In this document: piece after piece, positions 11,569 to 21,500 of the stretch | How the letters are laid out: each line of letters begins with the position of its first letter | How positions within the stretch are numbered: the stretch's first letter is position 1 | Source: Proteromonas lacertae | Taxonomy: Eukaryota; Sar; Bigyra; Opalinata; Proteromonadidae | Length of the DNA stretch: 23,005 nt | Direction of reading: 5' to 3' | NCBI GenBank assembly: GCA_002245135.1 | Contig: NGBS01000982.1 | Span: 1 to 23,005, forward strand | Notes under the pieces: model-generated | Told to the model about the DNA's origin: nothing | What the model saw: the letters and a program-made list of their open reading frames with translations, nothing else | Databases searched by the model: none | Position numbers and translations under genes: made by a program

Positions 11569-11608
11569 ATATATTCGTTATTATTAAAAGTAAATTATGA
11601 ATCAATTA

Positions 11609-14600
11609 TTATGAATATCCATTCAATTTGATTGTTCTAACTGATGAAAATGTTTCTAAAAATGATTTTAATACTGATTTATCTATTTTTTCATTAACAG
11701 TTATTGATAATTCATCTAAATAATCAAACACTTCTTTGTTTTCTATCATTAATCTCAACTCTTTTTCGTGTAATTCATTTCCTGATAGATTTATTACTTT
11801 TAAATTATTATAATCCATTATTCTTTCTATTAACATTTTTAATCCTCTTTCACTCATTCCAACATCTATTCAAATAAATTAAATTATAATATATTAAATA
11901 CTTGATATATTTAGAAATGGAGGATAATCAACAAATATTTTTAAATGTTTACATACTATCTCTATTCCTTCATCTCCAATTGGATTATCAAATATTGATA
12001 TATACCTTACATCTTTTGGTAATGAATCAGTTAATTCTTTTAATCCTTTTGAAGTGATTCTATTATTGGATAAATCAAATTTATAAAAATCAATCTGATT
12101 AATTAATGAAATATGTGAATCATTGATATTTAAATCTATTTCATTATAAACATAGATATATACTTGATAAATCATAACAATCTTTCCTCTTCTTTTTAAT
12201 ACAATAATCCAAATAATACTCCAATTCTTCATTTGTCCATGATGAATAGTTCATTTTTATAAATGGATAATTATCATTTTCTAATGATTTTGAACAAATT
12301 GATTTTAATCCATTCATTCTGATATTATTTCCGCTTAAATCAACAGTTCTACATTCTTTTATTGAATCTACTGTATTTGCTAATAACATTACACTTTCAT
12401 CATCTATTGAAATATTCCTCATATCAATGACACCATCTTCATTAAACATTTTCCAATTATCTATTAGCAATTTAAACCCATCATTACCTATTGCATTATC
12501 TATTGTGATTCAAAAATGAAGTATACTATATATGATCAACTTTTCTATATTAGTATTATCTTTTATATAATTCATCAAATACTCTATACCGCTTGAATCG
12601 ATATAGTTATCATGAATATAAATCCAAATCCTGTCATCAATATTTTTTAACCCATCTAATAAATATTTCAGTCCAATCAAAGATAATCCCATTTCTATTC
12701 AATACTTCATAATAATAACTATACTGAAACAATTATATAAGATAATCTCATCATCATCAAGTTCATTAAACCACTGTAGATACTCGATATATGGAGATAA
12801 CATTCTCATTCCTTCATCTCCTATTTCATTTCCATACAATTCAAGATGTTTAAGATTTGCAAATGATGATAAATTTCTAATTAGCAATTCTATGCTTTTG
12901 TATGTTAGTTTATTGTCTATAAAATAACAAATAGATTAATTGTACTGCTCAAATCTAATCTGCATATTTTTCTTAATTCATTTAATCTTAATGATATGAA
13001 TGATTTGAAAAAATCATCATCAATTTCACAACTGCTAAAACTTAAATTATAATTACAACTATTAGTTTTGAATAATTCTGGAATATCATTATCAATAAGC
13101 AACTCTTTACTCTTGTTGAAGTCAAAATAAAATAATGCAGATAGGATTTTGGGAAACAATGTTTTTAATCCTTTTGAATGAATATTTTTATTGTCTCTTA
13201 TATCTATTATCTGAACATTTGAATATTTATATAATTCTTCTGATAATAATATCATTGATTCATCATTGAAATTCATAAATCTCAAATCCAATTCATTATC
13301 TTTGTTGATTAATAAGTTTAAATATGGTAATAACAATCTGAATCCTTTTGGACCAATTGGATTACCTATAACAAAAAAATATAGATTATTAAATACTATG
13401 AAAATCTATATGCCTTAATTTCATATATGGAATTAATTGAACGAACGATTCAATAAAATAAAAGTTAAAATTACAATATGATAAATATAATTCTTGTAAA
13501 TTTGATAATTTAGAAAATAATGATCCAAATAATGACTGATAATGTACTGAGGCACAAGCATTGCCTAAATAAATATACGAATGAAACTATACAAAACCTG
13601 ATTTGTGAGGGATTAATTAATTTAAATATTCTAAATAAATAATTAATTCCTACTTCACAAAAGCATATACAACTCGAATAAATGTCGATTATTTCTTTAT
13701 TACAATAATCAATATATATATTGCATATCATTTCATCTAAACAACATTCTTTTCCATCTTCACATTGGTGATGTATTTGATATTTTAGTTTTTCTTTTAT
13801 TACATGATGATAAAAATCTTCTTTGTATAATTTCATAATCAATAAAATTGCTAATGTTCTTTCATTAGGTTGTTTGTTGTAAGATTCTATCATTTTATCT
13901 CTAATTGTTTCATATTTATTATTATGGAGATAATACTCTGATTGAATAATAAATGTTGATACTTCAATCATATAATCATTTTTATATAATATTTCTTTTC
14001 TTTCTAGACATATCATTAAATGATTTTCTTCATCTCTCAATAATTCACTCATTTTTATCATTTCTTTCTTCAACTCTTTTAAACTTATTCTATCTTCACT
14101 CTTCACTTTCAATATTCTATCAATCATTTCTTTCATTTCATCATCACATTCTTCATTAAAACTGTATTTAGATCTAAGAATATTCTCTTTTGCTTTATTC
14201 ACATTATCATTTTCATTAAATGGTAATTTCTTGTTTATCATCTCATACATAATACAACCAATTAACCAAATTACACTTTTATCATTACATTCTAATCCAT
14301 TTAACTCTTCTGGACTTTTAAAGCAAACATCATACACTTTCATTTCATCTTCTTTTCTCACTCCATTCAAGAACAAATCACATAACTTCATTTCATTACC
14401 TTTTTCTTCATATACTATGTTACTACTCTTCAAATTACCAACTATTATATCATATTCACTTATAATCATTATAATATTGCATAAACTACATGTTACATCA
14501 CAAACACAACTTCTTGACAAGGATTTACTGTTTATTACATCTTTTAAGTCTCTATAGTAATATTTTCGTGATATTATCATAAGTCCATCACCATTATACA

Positions 14601-14864
14601 ACTGACACATTTGGTAAGGATAAATGAAAGAAATATAACACTCTGAAAACAAAATGTTGTTCTCAGAGAATTTTAATCTCTTCTTGTCTTTTATTCCAGT
14701 AATGTTTACCATTTTGAACGTTCTTATATCATTTTTATGCTGTATTACTAAATCTACTTCATTATTATCTTTCTCTATTCTTTCTTTTATCTATAAAAAT
14801 AATTGTATGGATATACTTTAGCATCAGAAGGTAATGAATGAAATATCTCATCTAAATTCATCAT
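11609..14864 (-). CDS. Pseudokinase-leucine-rich-repeat protein, eight tiny introns
   Basis: The protein of about 1,006 residues starts at the paired ATGs at 14864/14861 (MMNLDEIFHSL). Introns are 14791-14816, 13565-13592, 13366-13396, 12917-12945, 12695-12724, 12500-12526, 12136-12163 and 11866-11901, each 26-36 nt and GTAT or GTAC to TAG. Spliced length is exactly 1,007 codons. The N-terminal third is kinase-like. IVGNLKSSNIV stands for HRDLKxxN, with Asn for the catalytic Asp; KLCDLF stands for the DFG strand; SPEEL for APE; WLIGCIMYEMINKKLPF for subdomain IX; and DRISLKEL holds the subdomain XI Arg. There is no glycine loop, so catalysis is unlikely. A helical linker (about residues 280-430) leads to leucine-rich repeats of the RI/NOD-like long type, such as LDLSNNxLxxKGL, KHLELYGNEIGDEGM and DLSGNNIRMNGLKS. 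There is no signal peptide or membrane helix, so it is probably a cytosolic scaffold or sensor. Confidence 0.85.
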
Positions 14865-14871
14865 TTTTCTG

Positions 14872-14879
14872 TTCCAAAA
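14872..14879 (-). promoter_or_regulatory. TTTTGGAA motif upstream of the pseudokinase-LRR gene
   Basis: ATTTTGGAA on the minus strand lies 7 nt upstream of the first ATG (14864). It matches the element before the neighbouring minus-strand genes. Confidence 0.3.
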
Positions 14880-15012
14880 TATTTATTCGTTTTAAGAATT
14901 TTTGAATATAAAAATGAAAGAAAAATAAAGAATTTAGGTTATTAGAAAATATTGCTATAAATGTAACATATTTCAAAACAATAGAAATACAATCAGATAA
15001 ATGAAAGAATAT

Positions 15013-15772
15013 TTATAATAATTTCTTTCTTTTCTTTTTCTTATCCATGTTTATATCCTCTCCATATCTTCTTTTCAACATCTCATTCTCTTCTTTTAAT
15101 TTTTCTATTTTTTTATTCAACAATAATATTTTACATTTACCTTCATATATTTCATCGTTTTTTTCTTCTTCAGAATATCTATAACCATCAACCTCATAGA
15201 AATAACCTAAAAATAATAACTCAAATAATACTTGTTGGAGATTGACATTTATATTTGTCGTTATAATAATCATATTCTTTTTCTTTAGCATCTATTAATT
15301 ACATTCTATTAGTATAATACCTTCAATTTTCTGTAGTATTGTAGAAATATCATCCTTCTTTCCTGGCTTATTATGTTTACCAAAATAATCATCTACATCA
15401 TCTACATCTCCATAAATCTTACAAAAATTTTCATATATAAATCTAATCAACTTACATTTTTCAATGGTTTTTCATCATCACCATGTTCTTCTTCGTCATA
15501 TCTCTTTTTTTTATTACTTTATTATCAATTTTATTATCTTCTTTTTTCTTTCTTTCTGCTTCTTCTTCTAATAGATATAAACAATAATCTGATAAAATGA
15601 AGTGTTTTTCTTCAGCAAATATATTTGAATAATCAATATTTCCATGACAATAACCTTTTCTATGTACATATGTCTTATAGAGTTTGCACATTTTCTTATA
15701 CCGATATATCTTACTTTCATCTTTCAGACACTCAAGCACCTGTTTAAGTATATTTATAAATTCATACTTCAT
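15013..15772 (-). CDS. Shortened pseudokinase/coiled-coil paralog (copy A)
   Basis: This is the paralog of the gene at 16085-17146. It shares the first 14 residues (MKYEFINILKQVLE) and the catalytic-loop block GYxHGNIDYSNIFAE...FILSDYCLYLLEEE, but lacks the roughly 110 residues between them, that is the whole N-lobe and hinge. A replacement stretch (CLKDESKIYRYKKM...) fills the gap in frame. HGN replaces HRD and SDY replaces DFG, so it cannot be an ordinary kinase. Introns are 15292-15320 (29 nt) and 15207-15231 (25 nt). The C-terminus is a coiled coil (KIEKLKEENEMLKRR) ending in a basic KKKKRKKLL tail. Two frame breaks lie in the T8 run at 15505-15512 and near 15451. One extra base at each restores alignment to copy B (LIRFIYENFCKIYG beside VIEIIYKSLSEYYYG) and gives 236 codons. 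It is either a young pseudogene or a real short form with sequence errors. Confidence 0.6.
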
Positions 15773-15961
15773 AATCTTGTTTTATATATTCCAAAAAATC
15801 ATAACTCAATGATTTATCCATACTATATAAGAAACTATTAATCAAAATAAATCTAGGCTTGATTAAGCTTGACTTATTTTAATTTATTTCGATTGAAAAA
15901 CGCTTTAAAAAACCAAATTTAACACATTCAGCCTACATAATAGAACCGAATTTTTACATAC
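15731..15961. repeat. 231-bp near-identical direct repeat, copy 1 (5' flank of copy A)
   Basis: This matches 17105-17335 with a constant offset of 1,374 bp, no indels and four substitutions seen by eye. It covers the first 14 codons of the pseudokinase gene and about 190 bp upstream, so it carries the promoter. It includes AGGCTTGATT at 15855-15864 and TTCCAAAA at 15789-15796. Most of the 312-bp gap between the two pseudokinase genes (15773-16084) is this repeat; the rest shows nothing recognisable. Confidence 0.9.
15789..15796 (-). promoter_or_regulatory. TTTTGGAA motif upstream of pseudokinase copy A
   Basis: TTTTTTGGAA on the minus strand is 16 nt upstream of the ATG at 15772, within the duplicated flank. 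Confidence 0.3.
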
Positions 15962-16084
15962 GTCTCGACAGAATGTATATAATTAGTTTATAACAAAAAA
16001 TAGATATTTCATGAGAATTTAAATGTATTATGACTAAAACACAATTTCAAAACATTATTATCAAATAAAATTATGGAAAAACGT

Positions 16085-17146
16085 TCATAATAACTTCTTT
16101 CTCTTCTTTTTTTCATCCATGCTTATATCCTCTACACATTTTCTTTTCAATATCTCGATGTATTCTTTTAATTTTTCATTCTCTTCTTTCAATTTTTTAA
16201 TTTTTTTCTTAAATAATATTGTTATACATTTCTCTTTATTTTCTTTAGCTTTCAAATCTTCCTTCACTTCTACATAATTCTCCATTAACCCAACAATGTC
16301 TAACAAAAATAAATAGCAAATATACCTTTTGATTTATACCCATAACATTTATCATCATACATCATAGATTTTCTTTCTTTCATCTCTATTCATTATATAT
16401 CAAAAACTAATACTGCTAATTTTATTAATTAGAGTTGAAAAATCATCATTTTCATTTAACTTATCATCTTCATTTTCACCAACTACTTTATCATAATCAT
16501 ATTCACTTCCATCCATACCATAATAATATTCTGAGAGTGATTTATATATTATTTCAATCACTTTTTTTATATCATTTGTTATACCTTCAACTTTGTCCTC
16601 TTCTCCTTCTCCTTCTCCTTCTTCTTCTTCTTCTTCTTCTTCTAATAGATATAAACAGTAATCTGATAAAATGAAATCCTCATCTTCAGCAAATATATTT
16701 GAATAATCAATATTTCCATGGTGATAACCTGCTTCATGTATTATTTTTAATCCAATGATTATATCATAAAAGAATCCAAAGATTGATTCTCTATCTCCAT
16801 CATTCCATTCATCATCACTGTTATCTTTAGCTACTCCTCTTAAAATAGAACCACATTTAAATAAGTTTAAATCATAATCATTCAAAGATCCATAATATTC
16901 TGGCATTATTAGATATATATATCCATTATTCTCTTCTATTAAACTATATTTCATTAAATAAGCACTGTTTATTTCGTTCAGTTTTCTTACAGCTTTTAAA
17001 TACTTTTCAATACTTTTCTTATTGCATCCTGCATATATTACTTTTAATATCTCATTGCAGGGATGAATTTTGTTCTTAACTTTGAACAAATGATAATTTA
17101 CTTCCTCAAGCACCTGTTTAAGTATATTTATAAATTCATACTTCAT
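16085..17146 (-). CDS. Pseudokinase/coiled-coil protein (copy B)
   Basis: The 335-residue protein has two introns, 16386-16413 (28 nt) and 16300-16325 (26 nt), both GTAT...TAG; spliced length is exactly 336 codons. The start ATG at 17146 is shared with copy A. Kinase-like features are a hinge region YIYLIMPEYYGSLNDYDLN, helix-E-like FGFFYDIIIGLKIIHEAGY, then HHGNIDYSNIF where HRDxxxxN is expected and FILSDYCL where DFG is expected. The catalytic Asp is replaced by Asn, the metal-binding motif is degenerate, and no Gly-rich loop or clear VAIK lysine is seen, so it is a likely pseudokinase. A Glu/Gly run (about residues 170-185) follows, encoded by a CTT/CTC tract. The last 75 residues form a coiled coil (KIKKLKEENEKLKEYIEILKR) with a basic KKKRKKLL tail. 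It may act as an oligomeric scaffold, possibly with its neighbours. This is inference. Confidence 0.8.
16602..16643. repeat. CTT/CTC trinucleotide tract within pseudokinase copy B
   Basis: A pure pyrimidine run of CTT and CTC/CCTT units encodes the Glu/Gly stretch of copy B on the minus strand. Copy A has only three Glu codons and then Ala at this place, so the tract expanded after duplication or was lost in copy A. Confidence 0.85.
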
Positions 17147-17335
17147 AATCTTGTTTTATATATTCCAAAAAATCATAACTCAATGATTTATCCATACTAT
17201 GTAAGAAACTATTAATCAAAATAAATCTAGGCTTGATTAAGCTTGACTTATTTTAATTTATTTCGATTGAAAAACGCTTTAAAAAACCAAATTTAACACA
17301 TTCAACCTGCATAATAGAACCGAATATTTACATAC
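17105..17335. repeat. 231-bp near-identical direct repeat, copy 2 (5' flank of copy B)
   Basis: This is the partner of 15731-15961. The four differences all lie in the non-coding flank. It carries the copy B start codon, TTCCAAAA (17163-17170) and AGGCTTGATT (17229-17238). Similarity to copy A's flank stops abruptly after CATAC at 17335. Confidence 0.9.
17163..17170 (-). promoter_or_regulatory. TTTTGGAA motif upstream of pseudokinase copy B
   Basis: Same element and spacing as for copy A (16 nt from ATG 17146). It is not an independent instance because the flank is duplicated. Confidence 0.3.
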
Positions 17336-17860
17336 AGTTGGATTTTTACAATTTCATTAATTCATTCATTATAAAAACTTTCAGAAGTTGTTGTTTGTTT
17401 TAAATAGTGTAAGCGCTAATCAAAATCATAGCAACTTTGCTTTCTATTTAAACTCTAATTTTAATAAGAAACAAATCATATTATGAAATATTTACCATAT
17501 GATACTTGCATTACACAGCATATCCACTTAATGTGATGTTAATTAATATAATGCAACTAAAAATACTATATTTCAAAATTTATAGTCGTTTCAGTTCTCA
17601 TTTTTTCAAGTAAGAAAGATGCAACATAATATAATGGTTGTGAAAAACGTATTAAGGATATATTAATTAAATATAGAAAATACATATAACTATAAATCCA
17701 AAATATTCAAATCTACCACCAACTCCTCCATGTGAAGATGTATACTTTTTTTTATATTATATGTTATTAAGGTTACAAATTTTCATGATGATTCTGTAGA
17801 ATTTATGAGAGTATTACAATTACTATGATAGTATAGGAAAATGACATTGTAAAATCGCAA
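17336..17860. other. Divergent intergenic region, no gene recognised
   Basis: This unique AT-rich sequence lies between the duplicated flank of copy B and the start of the P/Q-rich gene, so it serves two divergent promoters. Only short stop-ridden frames are present on both strands. No RNA gene or repeat was recognised. Confidence 0.5.
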
Positions 17861-18460
17861 ATGAAGCAAGAGGCATTGTCTCTATCTGAATTGAATAATA
17901 ATCTATATAGAAATAATAGATCTTCCTCTATTTCCTATTCTACTCCATCACCGGATATTTTAAACACAAACACAACAGCTCCAACTACTATTAATCCACA
18001 AATTATATATGTACAACCACAAATGAATGGTATGTACCCTAATCCAAATCCTCAGCCTATTTCAATGAATTACCATCCTTCTAATCCACATCCAGTGCAA
18101 TCAAATCCTTATTTCCCTTCTTCCAATGTTTCTACTCCACCAAATCCTTATTATCCTCCTAATTATATACCATCCCAACAACCTATTCCTCAACAACAAC
18201 AGCAACCAATGATATACGTTCAACAACCATATGGAACAAATATACAACCACCACTACAGCCACATCCTCCTCCACCCAATGGAAATGTAGTTTATATGAA
18301 TCCTCAAGCACCTGTGCAAAATTATCAACCGCAGCAACCAATACCACGTGCAGTGTCATGTCCACAACATCAAGCTCAAAGAAATGATAATTTTATATCA
18401 GATAGGATGGTTAGAAATATTGGAGTAAAGTTAACTTCAGCTTTTACAAAGAAATGGTAA
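17861..18460 (+). CDS. Proline/glutamine/asparagine-rich disordered protein
   Basis: This intronless 199-residue frame starts at ATG 17861 (MKQEALSLSELNNNLYRNN) and ends TAA. An upstream ATG at 17841 is followed at once by a stop. After a Ser/Thr-rich start, residues about 45-165 are dominated by Pro, Gln, Asn and Tyr: NPNPQPISMNY, PPNPYYPPNYIP, QQPIPQQQQQP, PHPPPPNG. This is typical of disordered, condensate-prone or adaptor proteins. The C-terminal 25 residues are different and more ordered (DRMVRNIGVKLTSAFTKKW). They may form an amphipathic helix and are the most likely conserved functional tip. No known domain is recognised. Coding status is supported by the strong amino-acid bias over the whole frame and the clean start and stop. 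It lies 130 bp upstream of, and on the same strand as, the SYCP2-like gene. Confidence 0.65.
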   Translation: MKQEALSLSELNNNLYRNNRSSSISYSTPSPDILNTNTTAPTTINPQIIYVQPQMNGMYPNPNPQPISMNYHPSNPHPVQSNPYFPSSNVSTPPNPYYPPNYIPSQQPIPQQQQQPMIYVQQPYGTNIQPPLQPHPPPPNGNVVYMNPQAPVQNYQPQQPIPRAVSCPQHQAQRNDNFISDRMVRNIGVKLTSAFTKKW

Positions 18461-18538
18461 ATAGAGTAATTTTAATTATGTTTATTATTTAATAAGGTGT
18501 ATATAAGTATGTAATCTTTTCAAAAATGCAAAAAATAC

Positions 18539-18547
18539 TTTGGCGCG
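18539..18547 (+). promoter_or_regulatory. E2F-like site upstream of the SYCP2-like gene
   Basis: TTTGGCGCG matches the E2F/DP consensus TTTSSCGC and lies 43 bp before the ATG at 18591. A GGCGCG core is rare in DNA this AT-rich. E2F sites drive S-phase and some meiotic genes in other eukaryotes, which fits the downstream gene. Binding here is inferred. Confidence 0.4.
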
Positions 18548-18590
18548 ATTTTAAAGGATTCAAATTTGCTTCATTTAAAAACTCCTTTAA

Positions 18591-21500
18591 ATGGAATTAT
18601 CCATCTCTAAAATACTTTCCTTTCCATCAGATAAGATGCTTGAAACTGTAAAAACCCTGAACGAAGAAGAAAATAAGTTGATAGTAGATGAAAAAGCTAA
18701 GGAGTCATTATTTTCAGTTTCTAAGCAGTCTATTAGTAATGGAGACATTTGCGTGATGATGTGTGTTGTGAAAATAATTGTTTCAATTGTCTCAGAACAA
18801 TCTAATGTTCAATTTTTGGTAAAGAATGATATTATAAAGATTCTTTATGATGTATAAGCTATATAAAAATGTTTAATATTTGTAGATTTATTCAGCTCTA
18901 AGATTGAACGAAAATTTCGAAAAGAGCCAAAAGATAGACTTTTTTATCTCAATTACAGAAATAGTATGTTTATAGTAGTATAAATTAATAGATTGACTGT
19001 GAAGAAGAGGATTCTGCCTTCAAACATAACAAAGATGAGTTAAGAGACTTAATAGCTGCTCAGTTTTTAGATACTATAGCAAGAGATTGTACTAAAGAAG
19101 AAGTATGAATAAAATATTATCAGCTATATAGGATATTGAGGTTAAAAGAGAGATTATCACATGTCTTTCTATATTCATAGATGGAAGTCTTGAGAATATT
19201 TTTAAAAAGTACTCTACAGTGATTCAATTCAAAGAAATCGCGAGAAATTTGTTGAATTATACTGGTATGTGTATTATGATTATATTTTAGATTTTCCATT
19301 ACAATGTTCATGTTTAGAGATAATTTACAGATTGTTTATCCATTCAGATTATGAGAGATATCAAAGCAAGGTTAATACCATAATCAACGAGATACAGGAT
19401 GAAAATGTACCAAATTATCATTATCTCACATCTATTTAGGTTGTAAAGAATTTGAAAAAGATAGAACCATCCTCATTTAGAGAAGAATCCAGAATTCTAT
19501 TGAATAGAGTGAACAAAAAGTATATATTAATTATAATCTATTTTTATAACTATAGAAAATCCAAAATTGTCAGTGTAATTCTTCATACAGTTCATGTTGT
19601 CACAAAATCCGATGAGTACTTAATAGGTACTGTGAATTGGTTAGATTTAGGCAAAGACTCTGTTACTTGTTTTGTATATGATGATGAGATGACAGCCAGT
19701 ATTGGTATATTGTCATTATCTTACAAGAATGTTAATCGAGTGGAATGTATTGAAAGAGCCAACTCTCTCAGAATCACAGTAAAGAATCAAGTCATTCCTG
19801 CAAACAATATCATATATGAAAGCTTGTATAATAGATCAAAGAATGATAAGAGTAGCAGCTTCTGTGTTAGATTTGAGTGTATATTATTTATTCATTATTA
19901 TATGTATATAGTTCCTGATAAAGAGATATTCAGCAAAGTGAAAACTGTATTATCTCAAAAGATTAGTGTTAAAATGATCAATGTAGTTCCATCTACAATA
20001 GAAGAAACTGAATTGCCATTATTAGAGAGTAGAAGTAATAATGAAGGTGAAATATCTCCAGATAAATCAATGAAATATACAAAGAGTAGTGTAGTACCAA
20101 AATTACATATTACTATAAACAATAAAGGAAAAGAAGAAGTAAAAGTAAAAGAGAATGATGATTTACTTGTTATTCCTGATTCACAATTACCTCAAACTCC
20201 ACCTCCATCATCTTCATCATCATCTACTGCTGTTACATTACCAATTCAAAATAATAATGAATATGCAACTCCTGAACCTAATATTTTAGTAGAATCACCC
20301 AAATTTAGAAGATTAAATATTACAAATAGTACAAAGATAGATTCACCAAAGAGATTAATATTGGATAGTCCAATCAATAATAATAATAATAATGAAAAAG
20401 ATGATGAAAAGAAGTTCAAGGAAATAATGGATGATATATTCGATAATGGAAATGAGACTGAAAAAGATGAAGAAATAATGTATTTATATTATTTTATATA
20501 ATAATATTATTATAGTGAAAAACCCAAAACAGATTATCAATTTAATTTTCCTACTTCACCCAAGAAAGCAGATATTAAAAGGTTTTATACATTTCATTTT
20601 AATTTTATTACAGTAGGAAAACAAGAAAATTATATACTCCAAAGAATGATTACAAATTAAAGAAAAGTCACAAAGAAGAAGAAGAAGAAAGGTTCAAACT
20701 ACAAAGAGAACAACTGCTAGAAGAGTAAATCAAGAGAATGATCGAAAGAGAAAGTTAAAAGAGAAACTCACTAAGAAAACATTCATTGAATTATCAAAGA
20801 TTGAAACTAGAAAGATGTATTAATTAAACGTTGTTATGATTTCAATAGGAATAAAGAAAATGAAAGCAATAATGAATCTCCAGTTAAACCTAAACCAAAG
20901 TATATTCATTATATATAATTATTCTAAGACCAACTCCATTAATTCCAGCATCTCAAGCCAAAAAAACTTTTCATTATTATTATCAGATGATGAAGATGAA
21001 GTAGTAATAGACGATGATGATAGTGATGATTATGAATCACCAAAGAGAGTAAAGAACAATAAGAAACAACCAATGAAAAGAAATATTAATGGAAATAAGA
21101 AAGATAATGAAGAAGAATGTATTTCACCACTTGTAGATGATGATAATGATAAAAATCAATTCAAGAAGCCTATTACTGCCAATATTATCAGTAATAATCA
21201 TCACAAAATCACTCCATTATCTGAATTAGAGTATATTTAAATTAATATTATTATTGAATAGAAAATTGATAGATTCTGATTGTAATGATAGTCCAAGTAC
21301 CAAGAAACCAATAAATTCTAAAAGAAGAAACCTCAAGCCAAGAAAAACAGCTGAATTAAAAGAGAATGATGAAGAAGAGGAAGAAGAAAAAGAAATGTCA
21401 ATGAAAAGAAGATTTCCAACAACTACAACAACAACAAGAGGTAGAAACGCTAATAATAATAAAAGAATGAAGAGAAAAAATGAAGGTTTAGAATATGATA

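Noticed and set aside
13953-14557. Plus-strand frames opposite the pseudokinase-LRR gene
   Set aside because: They are antisense shadows of a well-supported gene that splices to an exact codon number.
15731-17335. Transposon or LTR-like pair flanking one gene
   Set aside because: The two 231-bp direct repeats each contain the start of a pseudokinase gene, and the interval encodes no mobility protein. Tandem gene duplication explains them.
18183-18365. Minus-strand Val/Ala-rich frame within the P/Q-rich gene
   Set aside because: It is the antisense reading of CCA/CAA repeats, without its own start context.
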